Source: a virus. Taken from it: a DNA stretch of 38,193 nucleotides. Below are positions 14,635-23,855 of the stretch, piece after piece (position 1 is the stretch's first letter; each line of letters begins with the position of its first letter). The notes below the pieces were generated by a model. That model ran no database searches. It worked only from the letters and a program-made list of their open reading frames with translations, and was not told the DNA's origin. The translations under genes and the position numbers were made by a program. The stretch spans positions 1 to 38,193 of the IMG/VR virus record IMGVR_UViG_3300047368_000007; one strand, 5' to 3'.

Positions 14635-14900
14635 TACCACTTCACCTTGTTTGCCCAGTAAGCTGCACTCATCTTGCCTTTAGCAATGTTCTTAGCATGA
14701 CGAGCCTTGAAAGCTTTGTTACGTTTAGAACCATCAGGGCTACCCTTGACACCCTTCTGACCAAACCGAATGGTCTTGATCTTGTCGCCTTCCTTGGCTA
14801 CTACCACATGGGATTTTGTAGCATGACTTGGGGTAGCCTTAGGTTTGTTGAAACCTGAGACACCTGCTCGTTTTAGTCGGGGGTCTTTTTCTTTAGCCAT
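14634..14900 (-). CDS. Basic DUF6321-like phage protein (88 aa)
   Basis: A Lys/Arg-rich protein: MAKEKDPRLKRAGVSGFNKP, then KATPSHATKSHVVVAKEGDK, IRFGQKGVKGSP and FKARHAKNIAKGKMSAAYWA. The pattern of DPRLKRAGVSGFNKPKxTP followed by IRFGQxGxxG...FKARHxKNI...SAAYWANKxKW is common in marine phages and I associate it with DUF6321; its role is unknown. The true ATG is at 14900 (TAATG with the upstream gene); a longer reading from 14996 lies inside the neighbour and is rejected. Confidence 0.8.
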   Translation of the reverse strand: MAKEKDPRLKRAGVSGFNKPKATPSHATKSHVVVAKEGDKIKTIRFGQKGVKGSPDGSKRNKAFKARHAKNIAKGKMSAAYWANKVKW

Positions 14901-15346
14901 TACTTTGTGAATCCTGCTCCGAAGTATAGACCAACGATGGCCGATACGATGTGTGTGTCTAGTGGTGTGATTACGAAACCTTGGGCAGCTTGCCACTTAA
15001 CGATCTCACCACCACCACCAAATAGGTTCTTAAGGAAACCACCCTGTATCTCACTGTAGCCTACAATCACACTGACCTCAGGGTACCATACAGCTACTAC
15101 CTTAGGCAGGACGATGATAGAGAACACAGCTGATAGAGCAATTAGCCTGCGTGTCCATGCAAAGTGTTTGTCTGTCTTGCCAGCTTCCCGTGCAGTGTTG
15201 ACTTGCTCGGCATTGAAGTTAGCACGTTCCATCAGCATCTTTTGCTGGGCTTCTTTAGCCTTGATGGACTGACCCCAAACAGACATGACCCCACCAAGAA
15301 CGGTGGAGCCAAGCATTGTGATTAGTTCAAGAGGGAGACCAAACAT
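14900..15346 (-). CDS. Three-TM membrane protein, candidate holin (148 aa)
   Basis: Three hydrophobic segments are visible: near residues 7-25 (LELITMLGSTVLGGVMSVWG), 67-88 (RRLIALSAVFSIIVLPKVVAV) and 124-146 (FVITPLDTHIVSAIVGLYFG). Between the first two is a charged, probably cytoplasmic helix. The plan resembles the 3-TM holin family found in gene transfer agents and alphaproteobacterial phages (GTA holin, 3TM). Its place just after the lysozyme-like gene and before the spanin candidates supports a lysis role. The family match is from memory and architecture, so alternatives remain. Confidence 0.65.
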   Translation of the reverse strand: MFGLPLELITMLGSTVLGGVMSVWGQSIKAKEAQQKMLMERANFNAEQVNTAREAGKTDKHFAWTRRLIALSAVFSIIVLPKVVAVWYPEVSVIVGYSEIQGGFLKNLFGGGGEIVKWQAAQGFVITPLDTHIVSAIVGLYFGAGFTK

Positions 15347-16480
15347 TTACCACTCACCCTTTGCATTCTTCTCTACCGAAAGATTTGTACCATTCTCGTA
15401 GATAGAAGTGGCTCTAGTGGTCTTCTCCGTATACAGAAGTTTACCACCCTTGTCGTAGTACTCAAAGTGAGTGTTAGTTCCACTGTTGTTTGCTACAATC
15501 TTTGTAATCTCTGATCCACCTGTAGCTGAGATAGTCTCATTCCAAGCATTAGCCCTTGCTTTGGCAATACCAATACTAGCCCCACCATCTTTGACAGTAG
15601 ATCCTGCTAGTACCTTACTGTAAAGGTTTGTTGGGCTAGGGTTATCTTTAGCAAGTTCTGCATAGATTGCTTTAGCACTACTACCTGTGTACCAACCCGT
15701 CCCTTTATTCCAACCTATCTTTACAACTGCTTTTTTAGAACCGTCACTCATACTGTCCCATGAGGTTCCTGCAGCTGATTTAGCTTTATCTGTGAACTCA
15801 CCTATCACACCCTTAGCAAAGGCTTTGTCAGAGTCGTAATCAGAACGGCGTATTGTCTTATTACCTACCTTTTTATAAGCACCTGAGGTGTCCAGTTTAC
15901 TCTTGTCGAAGTTAGTGATCTCGGTCTTGTCTTGTGTATGGGCTTTCCCATCATAAACTAGACCGTCAGGTACTACACCTCCAGCTAGTGTGATATTCTT
16001 AGAATCCTGACCTACGTGTGCCTCGTCACCTTCCTGCTTTGAGTCTACGAAGTCACTGTAGATAAGGTCTGTTACGGTTGTCGTTGTAGTAGTGGTAGTT
16101 TCTTGGGTCTCTGTAGTTACCTCAGGTGCAGCTGGGGCAGTAGTCTCTTCTTCCTCAGCACCACCGAACAGGGTTGCCCGTGTCTCTTCATCAAAGATAC
16201 CAGTCTCAGGTAGACCTTTCATCTTTTGAAACTCTTGGACACCCTTCTCAGTGTTGATACCAAAGGCACCGTCCACCTTACTGATGGATGTGACACCAGC
16301 ATCGACAAGAGCCTGTTGCATTTCAGATATGTCAGTACCCTTATCCCCACGTCTGGGTGAAATATCTGTAAAAGACTGGTAGTTCTGACGGTCAGGGTCC
16401 GCAGCTACAGGAGCAGGTTGGGTACTCTCGTTAGGGTCTAAGTATAATTCACCGTATGCAGAAAAGTCTAGTAGTTCCAT
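15347..16480 (-). CDS. Peptidoglycan-binding, lysozyme-like protein (377 aa)
   Basis: Near residues 50-110 is a PG_binding_1-type domain (GDKGTDISEMQQAL, KVDGAFGINTEKGVQEFQKM, GIFDEETRATLF). An Ala/Glu/Thr-rich linker follows. The C-terminal part contains a stretch like the C-lobe of phage lysozymes (SDGSKKAVVKIGWNKGTGWY and later IAKARANAWNE). It is thus probably a cell-wall hydrolase: the endolysin, or a virion enzyme given the adjacent internal virion genes. A catalytic Glu-Asp/Thr set could not be placed with confidence. AGGAGGT lies 8 nt before the ATG at 16480, which settles the start; an upstream reading with an apparent signal peptide is spurious. Confidence 0.7.
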   Translation of the reverse strand: MELLDFSAYGELYLDPNESTQPAPVAADPDRQNYQSFTDISPRRGDKGTDISEMQQALVDAGVTSISKVDGAFGINTEKGVQEFQKMKGLPETGIFDEETRATLFGGAEEEETTAPAAPEVTTETQETTTTTTTTVTDLIYSDFVDSKQEGDEAHVGQDSKNITLAGGVVPDGLVYDGKAHTQDKTEITNFDKSKLDTSGAYKKVGNKTIRRSDYDSDKAFAKGVIGEFTDKAKSAAGTSWDSMSDGSKKAVVKIGWNKGTGWYTGSSAKAIYAELAKDNPSPTNLYSKVLAGSTVKDGGASIGIAKARANAWNETISATGGSEITKIVANNSGTNTHFEYYDKGGKLLYTEKTTRATSIYENGTNLSVEKNAKGEW

Positions 16481-16481
16481 G

Positions 16482-18596
16482 TTATCGACCTCCTTGACCT
16501 GCTTTTTTAGTGTAGACGAGGCCATCCCCGGGGTTGAGGTACAGATCACCAACAGGCACATTATCAAAAGATGTTTGATCTGTAATCCTCCAAGCAGTCT
16601 CACGGGTCTTACCATCCTGTGCTACCTCACCTGTTGTAGTTTCTGCAGGGGCAGCCTCAGGTGCAGGCTCAGGTGTTGTATCCTCAGCTGCTTTAACCTC
16701 AGCTGAAAGCTCACGGGCATCCTTAGAAGCCTTAGGTTCAATCTGTGTAGCTAGGTTGTTCAGGTAAACCGCAGAGTTACGTAAATCAAGAAGCTCCCTA
16801 TACGCATCCTCGTTAGGTAGGTACTGGTTAAAGAGAGCCTGTGCGTAAGACTGTGCTGTTTGACCAGCCCTCTTTAGAGACTCAGCCTGATACTCAGGGA
16901 AGTCAGACCAGTCAAGAGCACGGAAGTTATCATCGAAGATCTTCTCAATAGATCCACCATACTTATCATTAATGATCTGGATTACCTTGAGTTTTCGAGG
17001 GTCTGATGTGTTGGAGTTTAGGTTGTACGTACCAGTCTCTGTATTCAGGATAATATCTAAAGCTTTTTCATCTGAGGCTATACGAGTATCATACTGGAAC
17101 CGTTGTGTAACAAGAGAACGATACATCAAGGCACGGATAGCTGCACCCTTAGCAGGGTCTACAGCCTCAGCTGTCTTGATCAGGTCTGGTAGCTTGCTGC
17201 TTACTTCCGTCCGTACACCAGCAAAAGAGATAGGCTCTTCCATGATGTCAATGGTTTCAAAACTAAGTGCTAGACCTGCTACAGTGTTGTAGAAACCGTC
17301 AGTCATTTGGCCAGACAGGATAGCTTCTTTAGAGAAACCTTTAGTTGCCTGAGAGAAAGCTTTGGTAGCTGTCCAACCTTGAGCATTCGTAAGGCCTGAC
17401 CACTTAGCTTGCTCGTCAGGGTTAACCAAAGACAAAGCACCCTCACGTTGCTTAGTCTCTAGGTCCATGGCGGCACGACCACCACTGGTCTCAAACTCAA
17501 TCAGATTGTTGTAGGTCTTGATCAAGTCGTTTGTTACTACAATATCAGCTTCCTGAATCCAGTCAGGTGTTATATCAGTATCAGCACCCAACCCTGATAG
17601 ACGGGCTTGCATCAGGTCATAGTCGGCTGGCATTAGGTTGTAGTTAGGGTCCATCATCTTGAGAGATAGAGCCATATCCGCAGCATTGTCGGACTCACCA
17701 AGGACACTAAGGAATGTGGCCATCTTACCTTCTAGTGCAAGTTCACTCTGAGTACGTAATACGATCTCACCGTCTTTACGTTCCATACCCAACTGAACAA
17801 AGAAGTCGTCCATACGAGCAAGATCTTTGAGGATGTCCTCCTTCTGAGCCAAGGGTGCGTTGGCAGGAATCCTAGATTCAATCTCAGAACGTACAGTCAA
17901 GAAGTCTACATAACGACCTTGAATCATTGCAGGTGTAACAGGTATACCCTGATCACGTAAAGCAAAGTAGGCGTTCTGTGTATCTTTTTCGAACTGGTCT
18001 GTAAGGGCCTTGATTACAGGTTTGGCTTGCATCAAGGAAGCCTCACTCTCAATCTTTAGGGTAGATACAGCTGCTTTTGTTTCCTCTCGTTCTCGGAGAA
18101 TTGTAGCAATGTTATCGTTGGTGACCTCTTCACCTATGGAATTTAATTGAGCAACTGCAAAAGCAATCTCACCTTGACCTTCTGCAGTAGAATTAAACTC
18201 ATTGATAACTCTTTCGTTTTCAGTAAGGACAAGCTGGTCATCACCTAGTCCTGTAATAAGTTTACGAGCATTTGAGTAAGGAGTAGAGCCTACGTCAACA
18301 CCCATGCCGTAGTATTTGCCGTTAAGTCTATTAATGTCTGCATTGTACTTATCAGGTGCAATCTGGTCACGGGTCTGGTGAATATCGTCAAGCTCTGATG
18401 TGTAGTTCTTTAGGTTCTCAGCATCTGCTGCAGCCCTTTTATCCGCAGACGAGGGGGCACTATCTCTCTGCCCACGGGCAAAGCCGTCTAAAAGACCAGA
18501 ACCTAGTTTAGCAAAGGTCCCAAGAGTAGAAGGCTGTTCTATGGCCCTCTCGAACTGTATCTCAGTTTCTAGGGTCGGTTGGAATATACCCGCCAT
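16482..18596 (-). CDS. Internal virion protein, T7 gp15-like position (704 aa)
   Basis: A large, mostly helical protein without membrane span or enzyme motif, ending in a Pro/Ala/Glu/Thr-rich tail (PEPAPEAAPAETTTGE). By size and place between a 1437-residue protein and the lysozyme-like gene it is one of the ejected core proteins that in T7-like phages (gp14, gp15, gp16) build a conduit across the envelope. AAGGAG lies about 9 nt before the ATG. The order here (short, very long, medium) differs from T7's gp14-gp15-gp16. No direct sequence similarity to gp15 can be claimed by eye. Confidence 0.75.
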   Translation of the reverse strand: MAGIFQPTLETEIQFERAIEQPSTLGTFAKLGSGLLDGFARGQRDSAPSSADKRAAADAENLKNYTSELDDIHQTRDQIAPDKYNADINRLNGKYYGMGVDVGSTPYSNARKLITGLGDDQLVLTENERVINEFNSTAEGQGEIAFAVAQLNSIGEEVTNDNIATILREREETKAAVSTLKIESEASLMQAKPVIKALTDQFEKDTQNAYFALRDQGIPVTPAMIQGRYVDFLTVRSEIESRIPANAPLAQKEDILKDLARMDDFFVQLGMERKDGEIVLRTQSELALEGKMATFLSVLGESDNAADMALSLKMMDPNYNLMPADYDLMQARLSGLGADTDITPDWIQEADIVVTNDLIKTYNNLIEFETSGGRAAMDLETKQREGALSLVNPDEQAKWSGLTNAQGWTATKAFSQATKGFSKEAILSGQMTDGFYNTVAGLALSFETIDIMEEPISFAGVRTEVSSKLPDLIKTAEAVDPAKGAAIRALMYRSLVTQRFQYDTRIASDEKALDIILNTETGTYNLNSNTSDPRKLKVIQIINDKYGGSIEKIFDDNFRALDWSDFPEYQAESLKRAGQTAQSYAQALFNQYLPNEDAYRELLDLRNSAVYLNNLATQIEPKASKDARELSAEVKAAEDTTPEPAPEAAPAETTTGEVAQDGKTRETAWRITDQTSFDNVPVGDLYLNPGDGLVYTKKAGQGGR

Positions 18597-18599
18597 GTC

Positions 18600-21500
18600 T
18601 TAATCTCCTTGTAGGAGAGAACGTGCCCACTTAGCAGCAAGTGCCTTGTCGTTCTCGTATAGTGTGTTTATCAGGTAGGAGTAGTCGTCAACCTTAGGGC
18701 TTAACAGACGTAGCAACTCAGTCTTCTTACCAATGCTGAGAGGTGCTTTGGATACGATCATAGCAGTCTCTCTCAAGATCTTATCGGCTCGTTCTGGGTC
18801 CTTACCGTAGATACTCCAAGCAAGCTTAGACTTATCTAGTACTTCTTTACGTACTGCCTTGAAGTCCTTACCTAAGTTAAAGGAACGGCCAGACTGTGCA
18901 TAGAACTCAGTTACTTGTAGAGGTGTGAAACCTGTAGCAGATATGATAGCATCTGTGATGTCTACTTCCAAAGGAACTCGAAGACCCTTGCGGTTACGGT
19001 ACTCACCGTCTGATACAATACCTGCAGCCTTGGCTATGTTGTTGATACCTGAGAAGTTACGTAGTACCCGCATACTGTCTTCACTCATAGTGGAAGTATG
19101 TCCGTTAGCTAGGTTACCAACCAAGTTGAATAGAGCCTCACCACCAGTGTACACAATGCTACCTGACGGACCACCGATTGCAGAGAGGACATTCTCTTCT
19201 GTAAACTTCTCGTAGATGTCAAAGACTGCAGGAACAGGAGCCATACGTTCTGACAGGGCTACATCGAAGGGTGTGAAGTGATTAAGGAACCCGTCAAGGA
19301 TACCATACTTCATGGTGATAAACAAGGCCCTATCGTTAGGGTCAGATGGATCAAGACCAAATACTTCTGCAACCTTCTCTGTAGTGAACCCCATGCCAAG
19401 ACCTGTGAAGCCAAAGAAAGGCATAGTAAAGAAACCTAGTCGTGCTCGTTCCATAGCACTAAGGTCACGGCCTACAAAGACCTGCTCAGTAGTACGGAAG
19501 AAGTAGGACAACCACTGTGTAGGTACTTTGCCTACGCCACTCTGAATAGCTGAACGTGAGGCGTTGCTCATGTTCTGTGTGAGTGTCTCTGTACGGGCTG
19601 CTACAAAGTTACGACCTGACTCTGAAAGGAGTGACAGATTAGGGTTAGCCCTCTTAAACTCTAGTGCAGCTGCAAGGAAACCTGTAGACTTAGCTGTAGA
19701 TTCACCGAAGTTGAACGGGATCATACCCACGTCCATGAAGGACTGACCAACCTTAGTAGCTTGGAAGCCTGTCTTACCAAACATACGGCCTGTAGAACGC
19801 CCTGCGTTTACACCAGTACCAAGTTCGATAGCATCTCCCATGACTACGTTAGGTAACGTATCACGGAACAACTCAGCAATCTCTGCGGCATCACTCTCTG
19901 TAATGTCCATAGCTTTAGCAAAGTTAGAGAGACCAAGCTGTTCAACAGCAATGTCGTCTGTGCCGTTTAGTATTTTACGTAGGTGGATAGAACCAGCTGC
20001 AGCCTTGAAGCCTATCTTCTGGCCTGATACAGCTACAATGTTGATGATCTGTGAGGACTGTAGGAAAGCTTGCGAGATGTTAAAGGCAAAGGCTGAGAAG
20101 AACCCTGTCTTTAGTAGTGGTGCTGTAAGGTCACCTACTTCTATCTTCTTACCCCATGCGTCATAGATCTGCTCAGTAACACCATCTGCTACGTTACGCA
20201 TTTCTTCTTCGATACGTGTAGTCATACCTTGTCGGCGTTTGATGATGTTCTGTAGCTCACGCATACGGTTAGCTGCAGGGCTAGTACCCTCGACTGTAGT
20301 GTTGAGGAACAGCTTACGGTAATCAGATGGGGAAACATTGTCAGGAACACTGACTGAAATGTTGACACCCTGCTCACGTAGAGTTTTAAGCTGTTCGATC
20401 CAACCCTTCATAGAACGAAGTGTGTAGTAGGAACTAGCATAACGGTGGGCTTCAGTACCGAAGTCTTCTACAATAGACTGTAGTGGGCTTGGGTTGTAGG
20501 CTTTACCACCACCATACTCAGTAAGTACTGTATTAGAACGAGCCAGCTGGTTGTCTACGTAGTCACCTGCGGCACCGCCATTGAACACCTTATCGAAGGG
20601 GTCCTCAATGCTGTCGTCCCGTACCTTAGAGAACACATCACCTTCAGTCAGGTCAATACCGTTCTCATCCAGCCATTTATCCATTTCAACCTTAGTGTTG
20701 ACATTAGGGTTCCAGTCATTGTTCGTCTGGATTATTTTAGTGATACCCTCATCAGACAAGTCACCTGCACGGTAGGCTGTCTGAATAGCTTTCAGCTGTA
20801 ATGTAGCAGTCTGGGCAGAGGTATCTGAGAAAGCAGACAGAACAGTCTTGAGACCCTGTTCACCCTTTAGGAATACAAAGTAACGAGACAGTGGGTTAGA
20901 CCGACGACCATAGGCAGAGTAACCAAGTACATCCCGTGGATCAATGGCACGAGAAGAGTAAGGCTGGACTACATAGTCCTGACCGTTCCACTTGCTGCTT
21001 AGTTCCCACACCACTGAATCATCAGGTAGGTTGTCTACTTCACGGCCATACAGTCTAAGGCTGTTAGATGCGTCATAGACCTTATCGTCAGCTTTGAGAG
21101 CAGATAGTTTCACACGTTTAGCAGGAAGGAATACACCAGCCTCTACTTCTACAGAGTTCTTGAAACCTTTAGATACGTAGGTCTTCATAGTCTCCATAGA
21201 CTTGAAGTAGTAGGCAGCATCTGAGAGTGTCTCTGCAGCATGGAATGCATCCATGACTTCCTTAGATGCCTTCTCACCTGTCTTAGCTGTCCATGCAGCC
21301 TCAAACTCTGTATCACTCCACTTTGTACGACCTACAGAATCAGGTCCATCACGGAACTCTGTAAGCAGTGAGTCAAGCAGAGAGGTATCCTCGTAGCCAA
21401 GCTTACGGATGATCTCTTGTTGCTTACGTCCCTCAACACTTAGGAACTTGGAGGCGTTCTGGGAACGTAGGGCAAGCTCGTTTAGTTCTGCAACGTCACG

Positions 21501-22913
21501 GGCAGGGGCTGAACCAAGGACAGGGTTATCTAGTAAACGGCCAAAAGTCTTGGCCCACAAGCCTTGTGCAAGCTTGATGTTAAAGCCACCAGTAACACCC
21601 TTACTAAGGTCTACAGCATCTGTAACTTCTACTACAAAACCTAGTGACAAGTCGTCAGGATCAATAGGCTTGACCTCACCATCTAAACGGTCAGCAAGCT
21701 TCTGAGCACCTGAGGGTGCAGAACCATCCTCTAGTGGTTTGAAAGGTAGTCCGTCTGTGTTCTTACCAAGTTGGAAGGTAACCTGCTGTGTCTGGGCATT
21801 AGTAGAACGAACCAATACATCATAGACGTTAGCCTTAAAGTTACGGGAGAAAGCATCTGCAGCTTCCTTGATGATTATACTTGTGTCTACGTTCTTAGAA
21901 GCTGTAGGAATGGCGCCCTGTGCTGTACGTTCGTCTACACGTTTGACGATCTCGTTAGTCTTCTCTAGTCGTTGAGAGAAGGTAACACTAGGTTTAACCA
22001 GAGGGTCAGCTAGGTTAACAGCTGAGGGTTGCATATCAGATGTGTTGACTGGGTTAACATCACGGAGGTGAAGGGACTCACCAACCTTGTTAGCTTCCTC
22101 TACACCACCTAGAGCACCAGCACGAGAGGCTGCAGTAGATGACCTGAGAGACTTTAGTTTAGTTATCTTAGCTAGTTTAGTTACACCACCTACAAAGGCT
22201 GTTAGGTCCAACACACCAAAGGTTGCATCCCATGCAGCATCAGGGTTGTAACCCTTACCGTAGACTTCACCAAGCATCTGTGAGTAAGCAAAGGCATTGT
22301 CCCCTTTAAGGATACCTTCCTGACGTATCTCGTCTACGTACTCTTTAGAGAACTTACGCATATCACTTGGGTCTCGTGTAGTAGCAAGAGCACTAAATAC
22401 ACGGGAACCCTCACGAGCAGTACGGTTAGTCAAACCTTCGTACCACCCAAACAAAGTAGCTCGGATAACCTCACGGTCAACCAAGTCAATACCATAACCT
22501 ATGATACCTTTACCTTCTTGCTCTACTGCAGCAACTTCCATTTCTTCTGACAAGATCTGAAGGTTACGGAAGTACCGTTGCTCTGCGGCTTCGTACTCCT
22601 TAGTACGGGAGATAACATCATCTTCGATGTAGATGTCGTCCTTAGAGTAGATACCTAGTAGTTTCTCTTCACCGTTTGTAATGTCGTTAGCTACACTAGA
22701 AGGGTCTTTCTTTTGATCTACAGAAGCCTTTACTGTAGTCTTAAATGTTTCAGAAGCCTGACTGTTAATACGAGCAGAGACTTCATCAGGGGTTTCACCT
22801 TCTTTAGCTACAGCCTCTACGTCTGTATTCTTGGGACGATCTAACTCAGGTTCATAGACATCCTCTGCGTCTACAAAACCCTTCTTTCCTACAAGGAGAT
22901 CTACGAATGGCAT
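18600..22913 (-). CDS. Large internal virion (DNA-ejection) protein (1437 aa)
   Basis: The longest gene of the window. Its size is close to T7 gp16 (1318) and it lies next to other internal virion genes, so it is likely the large ejection protein that enters the host with the DNA. It is largely helical and polar. The C-terminal third has apolar stretches (TGFFSAFAFNISQAFLQSSQ near 950; FFTMPFFGFTGLGMGFTTEK near 1150) that could interact with the inner membrane. I see no lytic transglycosylase motif like the one at the N-terminus of T7 gp16; cell-wall cutting may have moved to the nearby PG-binding/lysozyme-like protein. Three nt separate it from the preceding stop. Confidence 0.8.
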   Translation of the reverse strand: MPFVDLLVGKKGFVDAEDVYEPELDRPKNTDVEAVAKEGETPDEVSARINSQASETFKTTVKASVDQKKDPSSVANDITNGEEKLLGIYSKDDIYIEDDVISRTKEYEAAEQRYFRNLQILSEEMEVAAVEQEGKGIIGYGIDLVDREVIRATLFGWYEGLTNRTAREGSRVFSALATTRDPSDMRKFSKEYVDEIRQEGILKGDNAFAYSQMLGEVYGKGYNPDAAWDATFGVLDLTAFVGGVTKLAKITKLKSLRSSTAASRAGALGGVEEANKVGESLHLRDVNPVNTSDMQPSAVNLADPLVKPSVTFSQRLEKTNEIVKRVDERTAQGAIPTASKNVDTSIIIKEAADAFSRNFKANVYDVLVRSTNAQTQQVTFQLGKNTDGLPFKPLEDGSAPSGAQKLADRLDGEVKPIDPDDLSLGFVVEVTDAVDLSKGVTGGFNIKLAQGLWAKTFGRLLDNPVLGSAPARDVAELNELALRSQNASKFLSVEGRKQQEIIRKLGYEDTSLLDSLLTEFRDGPDSVGRTKWSDTEFEAAWTAKTGEKASKEVMDAFHAAETLSDAAYYFKSMETMKTYVSKGFKNSVEVEAGVFLPAKRVKLSALKADDKVYDASNSLRLYGREVDNLPDDSVVWELSSKWNGQDYVVQPYSSRAIDPRDVLGYSAYGRRSNPLSRYFVFLKGEQGLKTVLSAFSDTSAQTATLQLKAIQTAYRAGDLSDEGITKIIQTNNDWNPNVNTKVEMDKWLDENGIDLTEGDVFSKVRDDSIEDPFDKVFNGGAAGDYVDNQLARSNTVLTEYGGGKAYNPSPLQSIVEDFGTEAHRYASSYYTLRSMKGWIEQLKTLREQGVNISVSVPDNVSPSDYRKLFLNTTVEGTSPAANRMRELQNIIKRRQGMTTRIEEEMRNVADGVTEQIYDAWGKKIEVGDLTAPLLKTGFFSAFAFNISQAFLQSSQIINIVAVSGQKIGFKAAAGSIHLRKILNGTDDIAVEQLGLSNFAKAMDITESDAAEIAELFRDTLPNVVMGDAIELGTGVNAGRSTGRMFGKTGFQATKVGQSFMDVGMIPFNFGESTAKSTGFLAAALEFKRANPNLSLLSESGRNFVAARTETLTQNMSNASRSAIQSGVGKVPTQWLSYFFRTTEQVFVGRDLSAMERARLGFFTMPFFGFTGLGMGFTTEKVAEVFGLDPSDPNDRALFITMKYGILDGFLNHFTPFDVALSERMAPVPAVFDIYEKFTEENVLSAIGGPSGSIVYTGGEALFNLVGNLANGHTSTMSEDSMRVLRNFSGINNIAKAAGIVSDGEYRNRKGLRVPLEVDITDAIISATGFTPLQVTEFYAQSGRSFNLGKDFKAVRKEVLDKSKLAWSIYGKDPERADKILRETAMIVSKAPLSIGKKTELLRLLSPKVDDYSYLINTLYENDKALAAKWARSLLQGD

Positions 22914-22916
22914 GGG

Positions 22917-23390
22917 TTATGCACCAGCTCTGTTGAAGAAGTTAGAAGGAAGGCCACCGCCTTGAGTCTTATTATCGGAGCCACCGCCCTGAAGCCCACC
23001 TGCAGAAATACCTGCGTTGAACAAGGTCATACCAAGACCTGCAATATCCCCAAACATGGCAGCCTTTTGATTAGCCATTGTAACACGTCCAGACAAACCT
23101 GACATCTGTCCAGCAAAACCAGCCTTTGCCCCAAACTGAGAGGATAGACTGGATAGACCACCCGCAAGAGAGGACCCTCCAGCTGCACCCAAGGCCTGTG
23201 CCTGTGCCTGAGCCTGTGATCTTTTGATCTGTGCTTCACGCATAGCAGCCCTTGAACTTCGTTTTGCCTCAAGTTGCTGCTGACGTAGTTGTGCAGCTGC
23301 AGCCGCCTTCCTCTGCTTGTTACCTTGGATAGTAGCTGCGGTAGTCATCGTAGCACCAATGATGATAGCTGTTGCTGCTGAAATAGGCAT
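22917..23390 (-). CDS. Small internal virion protein, T7 gp14-like (157 aa)
   Basis: The N-terminus has an apolar Ala/Ile/Thr segment (AATAIIIGATMTTAATIQG), then an Ala/Gln/Arg-rich helix (QLRQQQLEAKRSSRAAMREA), and a Gly/Ser/Ala-rich C-terminal half. This composition and length (T7 gp14 is 196) are typical of the first internal virion protein, which forms the outer-membrane part of the ejection channel. AAGGAAG precedes the ATG. It lies between the tail genes and the large ejection proteins, as gp14 does. Confidence 0.75.
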   Translation of the reverse strand: MPISAATAIIIGATMTTAATIQGNKQRKAAAAAQLRQQQLEAKRSSRAAMREAQIKRSQAQAQAQALGAAGGSSLAGGLSSLSSQFGAKAGFAGQMSGLSGRVTMANQKAAMFGDIAGLGMTLFNAGISAGGLQGGGSDNKTQGGGLPSNFFNRAGA

Positions 23391-23855
23391 TTATACTTCC
23401 TTTAAGTAAGTCGTTTCACAGGTTTTGTAGCCTAGCTTGTTGTAAAGCTTAGAGAGGTTTTGGATACCCTCAATATCGGCCATACCTAGGTAGTTAGCTC
23501 CGTTAGCTTTACCCCAAGCTTCGAAGGTTTTGAGTAACTTTATAGCTACTCTATGGCCCCGAAACTCTTTAGTTACAAACCAAGCTAGGTCTGAAGCTAT
23601 AACAAGTTTAGACATCCAGAACTCGGTTACAACCGCAATCATAAAGCCTACGATCTGACCGTCTACCTCAGCTACAAAAATCTCCATGTTGGGACTTTCA
23701 ATAGCTGTATTAAGAAACGAGTTTGTCTTCTCTAAGTGAAACTTGTGTGTCTTGGGAGCCTCTATTGAGAACTCTTTGGCTAGGACTAGAACACCTAATA
23801 GATCCTCTTGCCCACCTTTACGTACCTTGTAGTTAGTATCTTGTGTTGATCGCAT
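23391..23855 (-). CDS. GNAT-family N-acetyltransferase (154 aa)
   Basis: Acetyl-CoA-dependent acyltransferase fold: IFVAEVDGQIVGFMIAVV is the beta2-beta3-beta4 core, DLAWFVTKEFRGHRVAIKLL contains the acetyl-CoA binding loop (here FRGHRVA in place of the usual Q/RxxGxG/A), and LYNKLGYKTCETTYLKE is the C-terminal GNAT ending. It overlaps the end of the tail tubular B gene by 23 nt, with GGAG before the ATG. GNAT proteins occur in tail or internal-protein regions of several T7-like phages; the substrate, possibly a virion or host protein, is unknown. Confidence 0.85.
   Translation of the reverse strand: MRSTQDTNYKVRKGGQEDLLGVLVLAKEFSIEAPKTHKFHLEKTNSFLNTAIESPNMEIFVAEVDGQIVGFMIAVVTEFWMSKLVIASDLAWFVTKEFRGHRVAIKLLKTFEAWGKANGANYLGMADIEGIQNLSKLYNKLGYKTCETTYLKEV

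Noticed and set aside
14901-14996. Longer start for the basic DUF6321-like gene
   Set aside because: The extra 32 residues are His/Arg-rich and overlap the membrane protein gene; the TAATG junction at 14900 and the family-like MAKEKDPRLKRAG start favour the shorter form.
16481-16615. N-terminal extension of the PG-binding/lysozyme-like gene that looks like a signal peptide
   Set aside because: It lies wholly inside the upstream gene in another frame. A perfect AGGAGGT sits 8 nt before the internal ATG at 16480, so the apparent signal peptide is chance.
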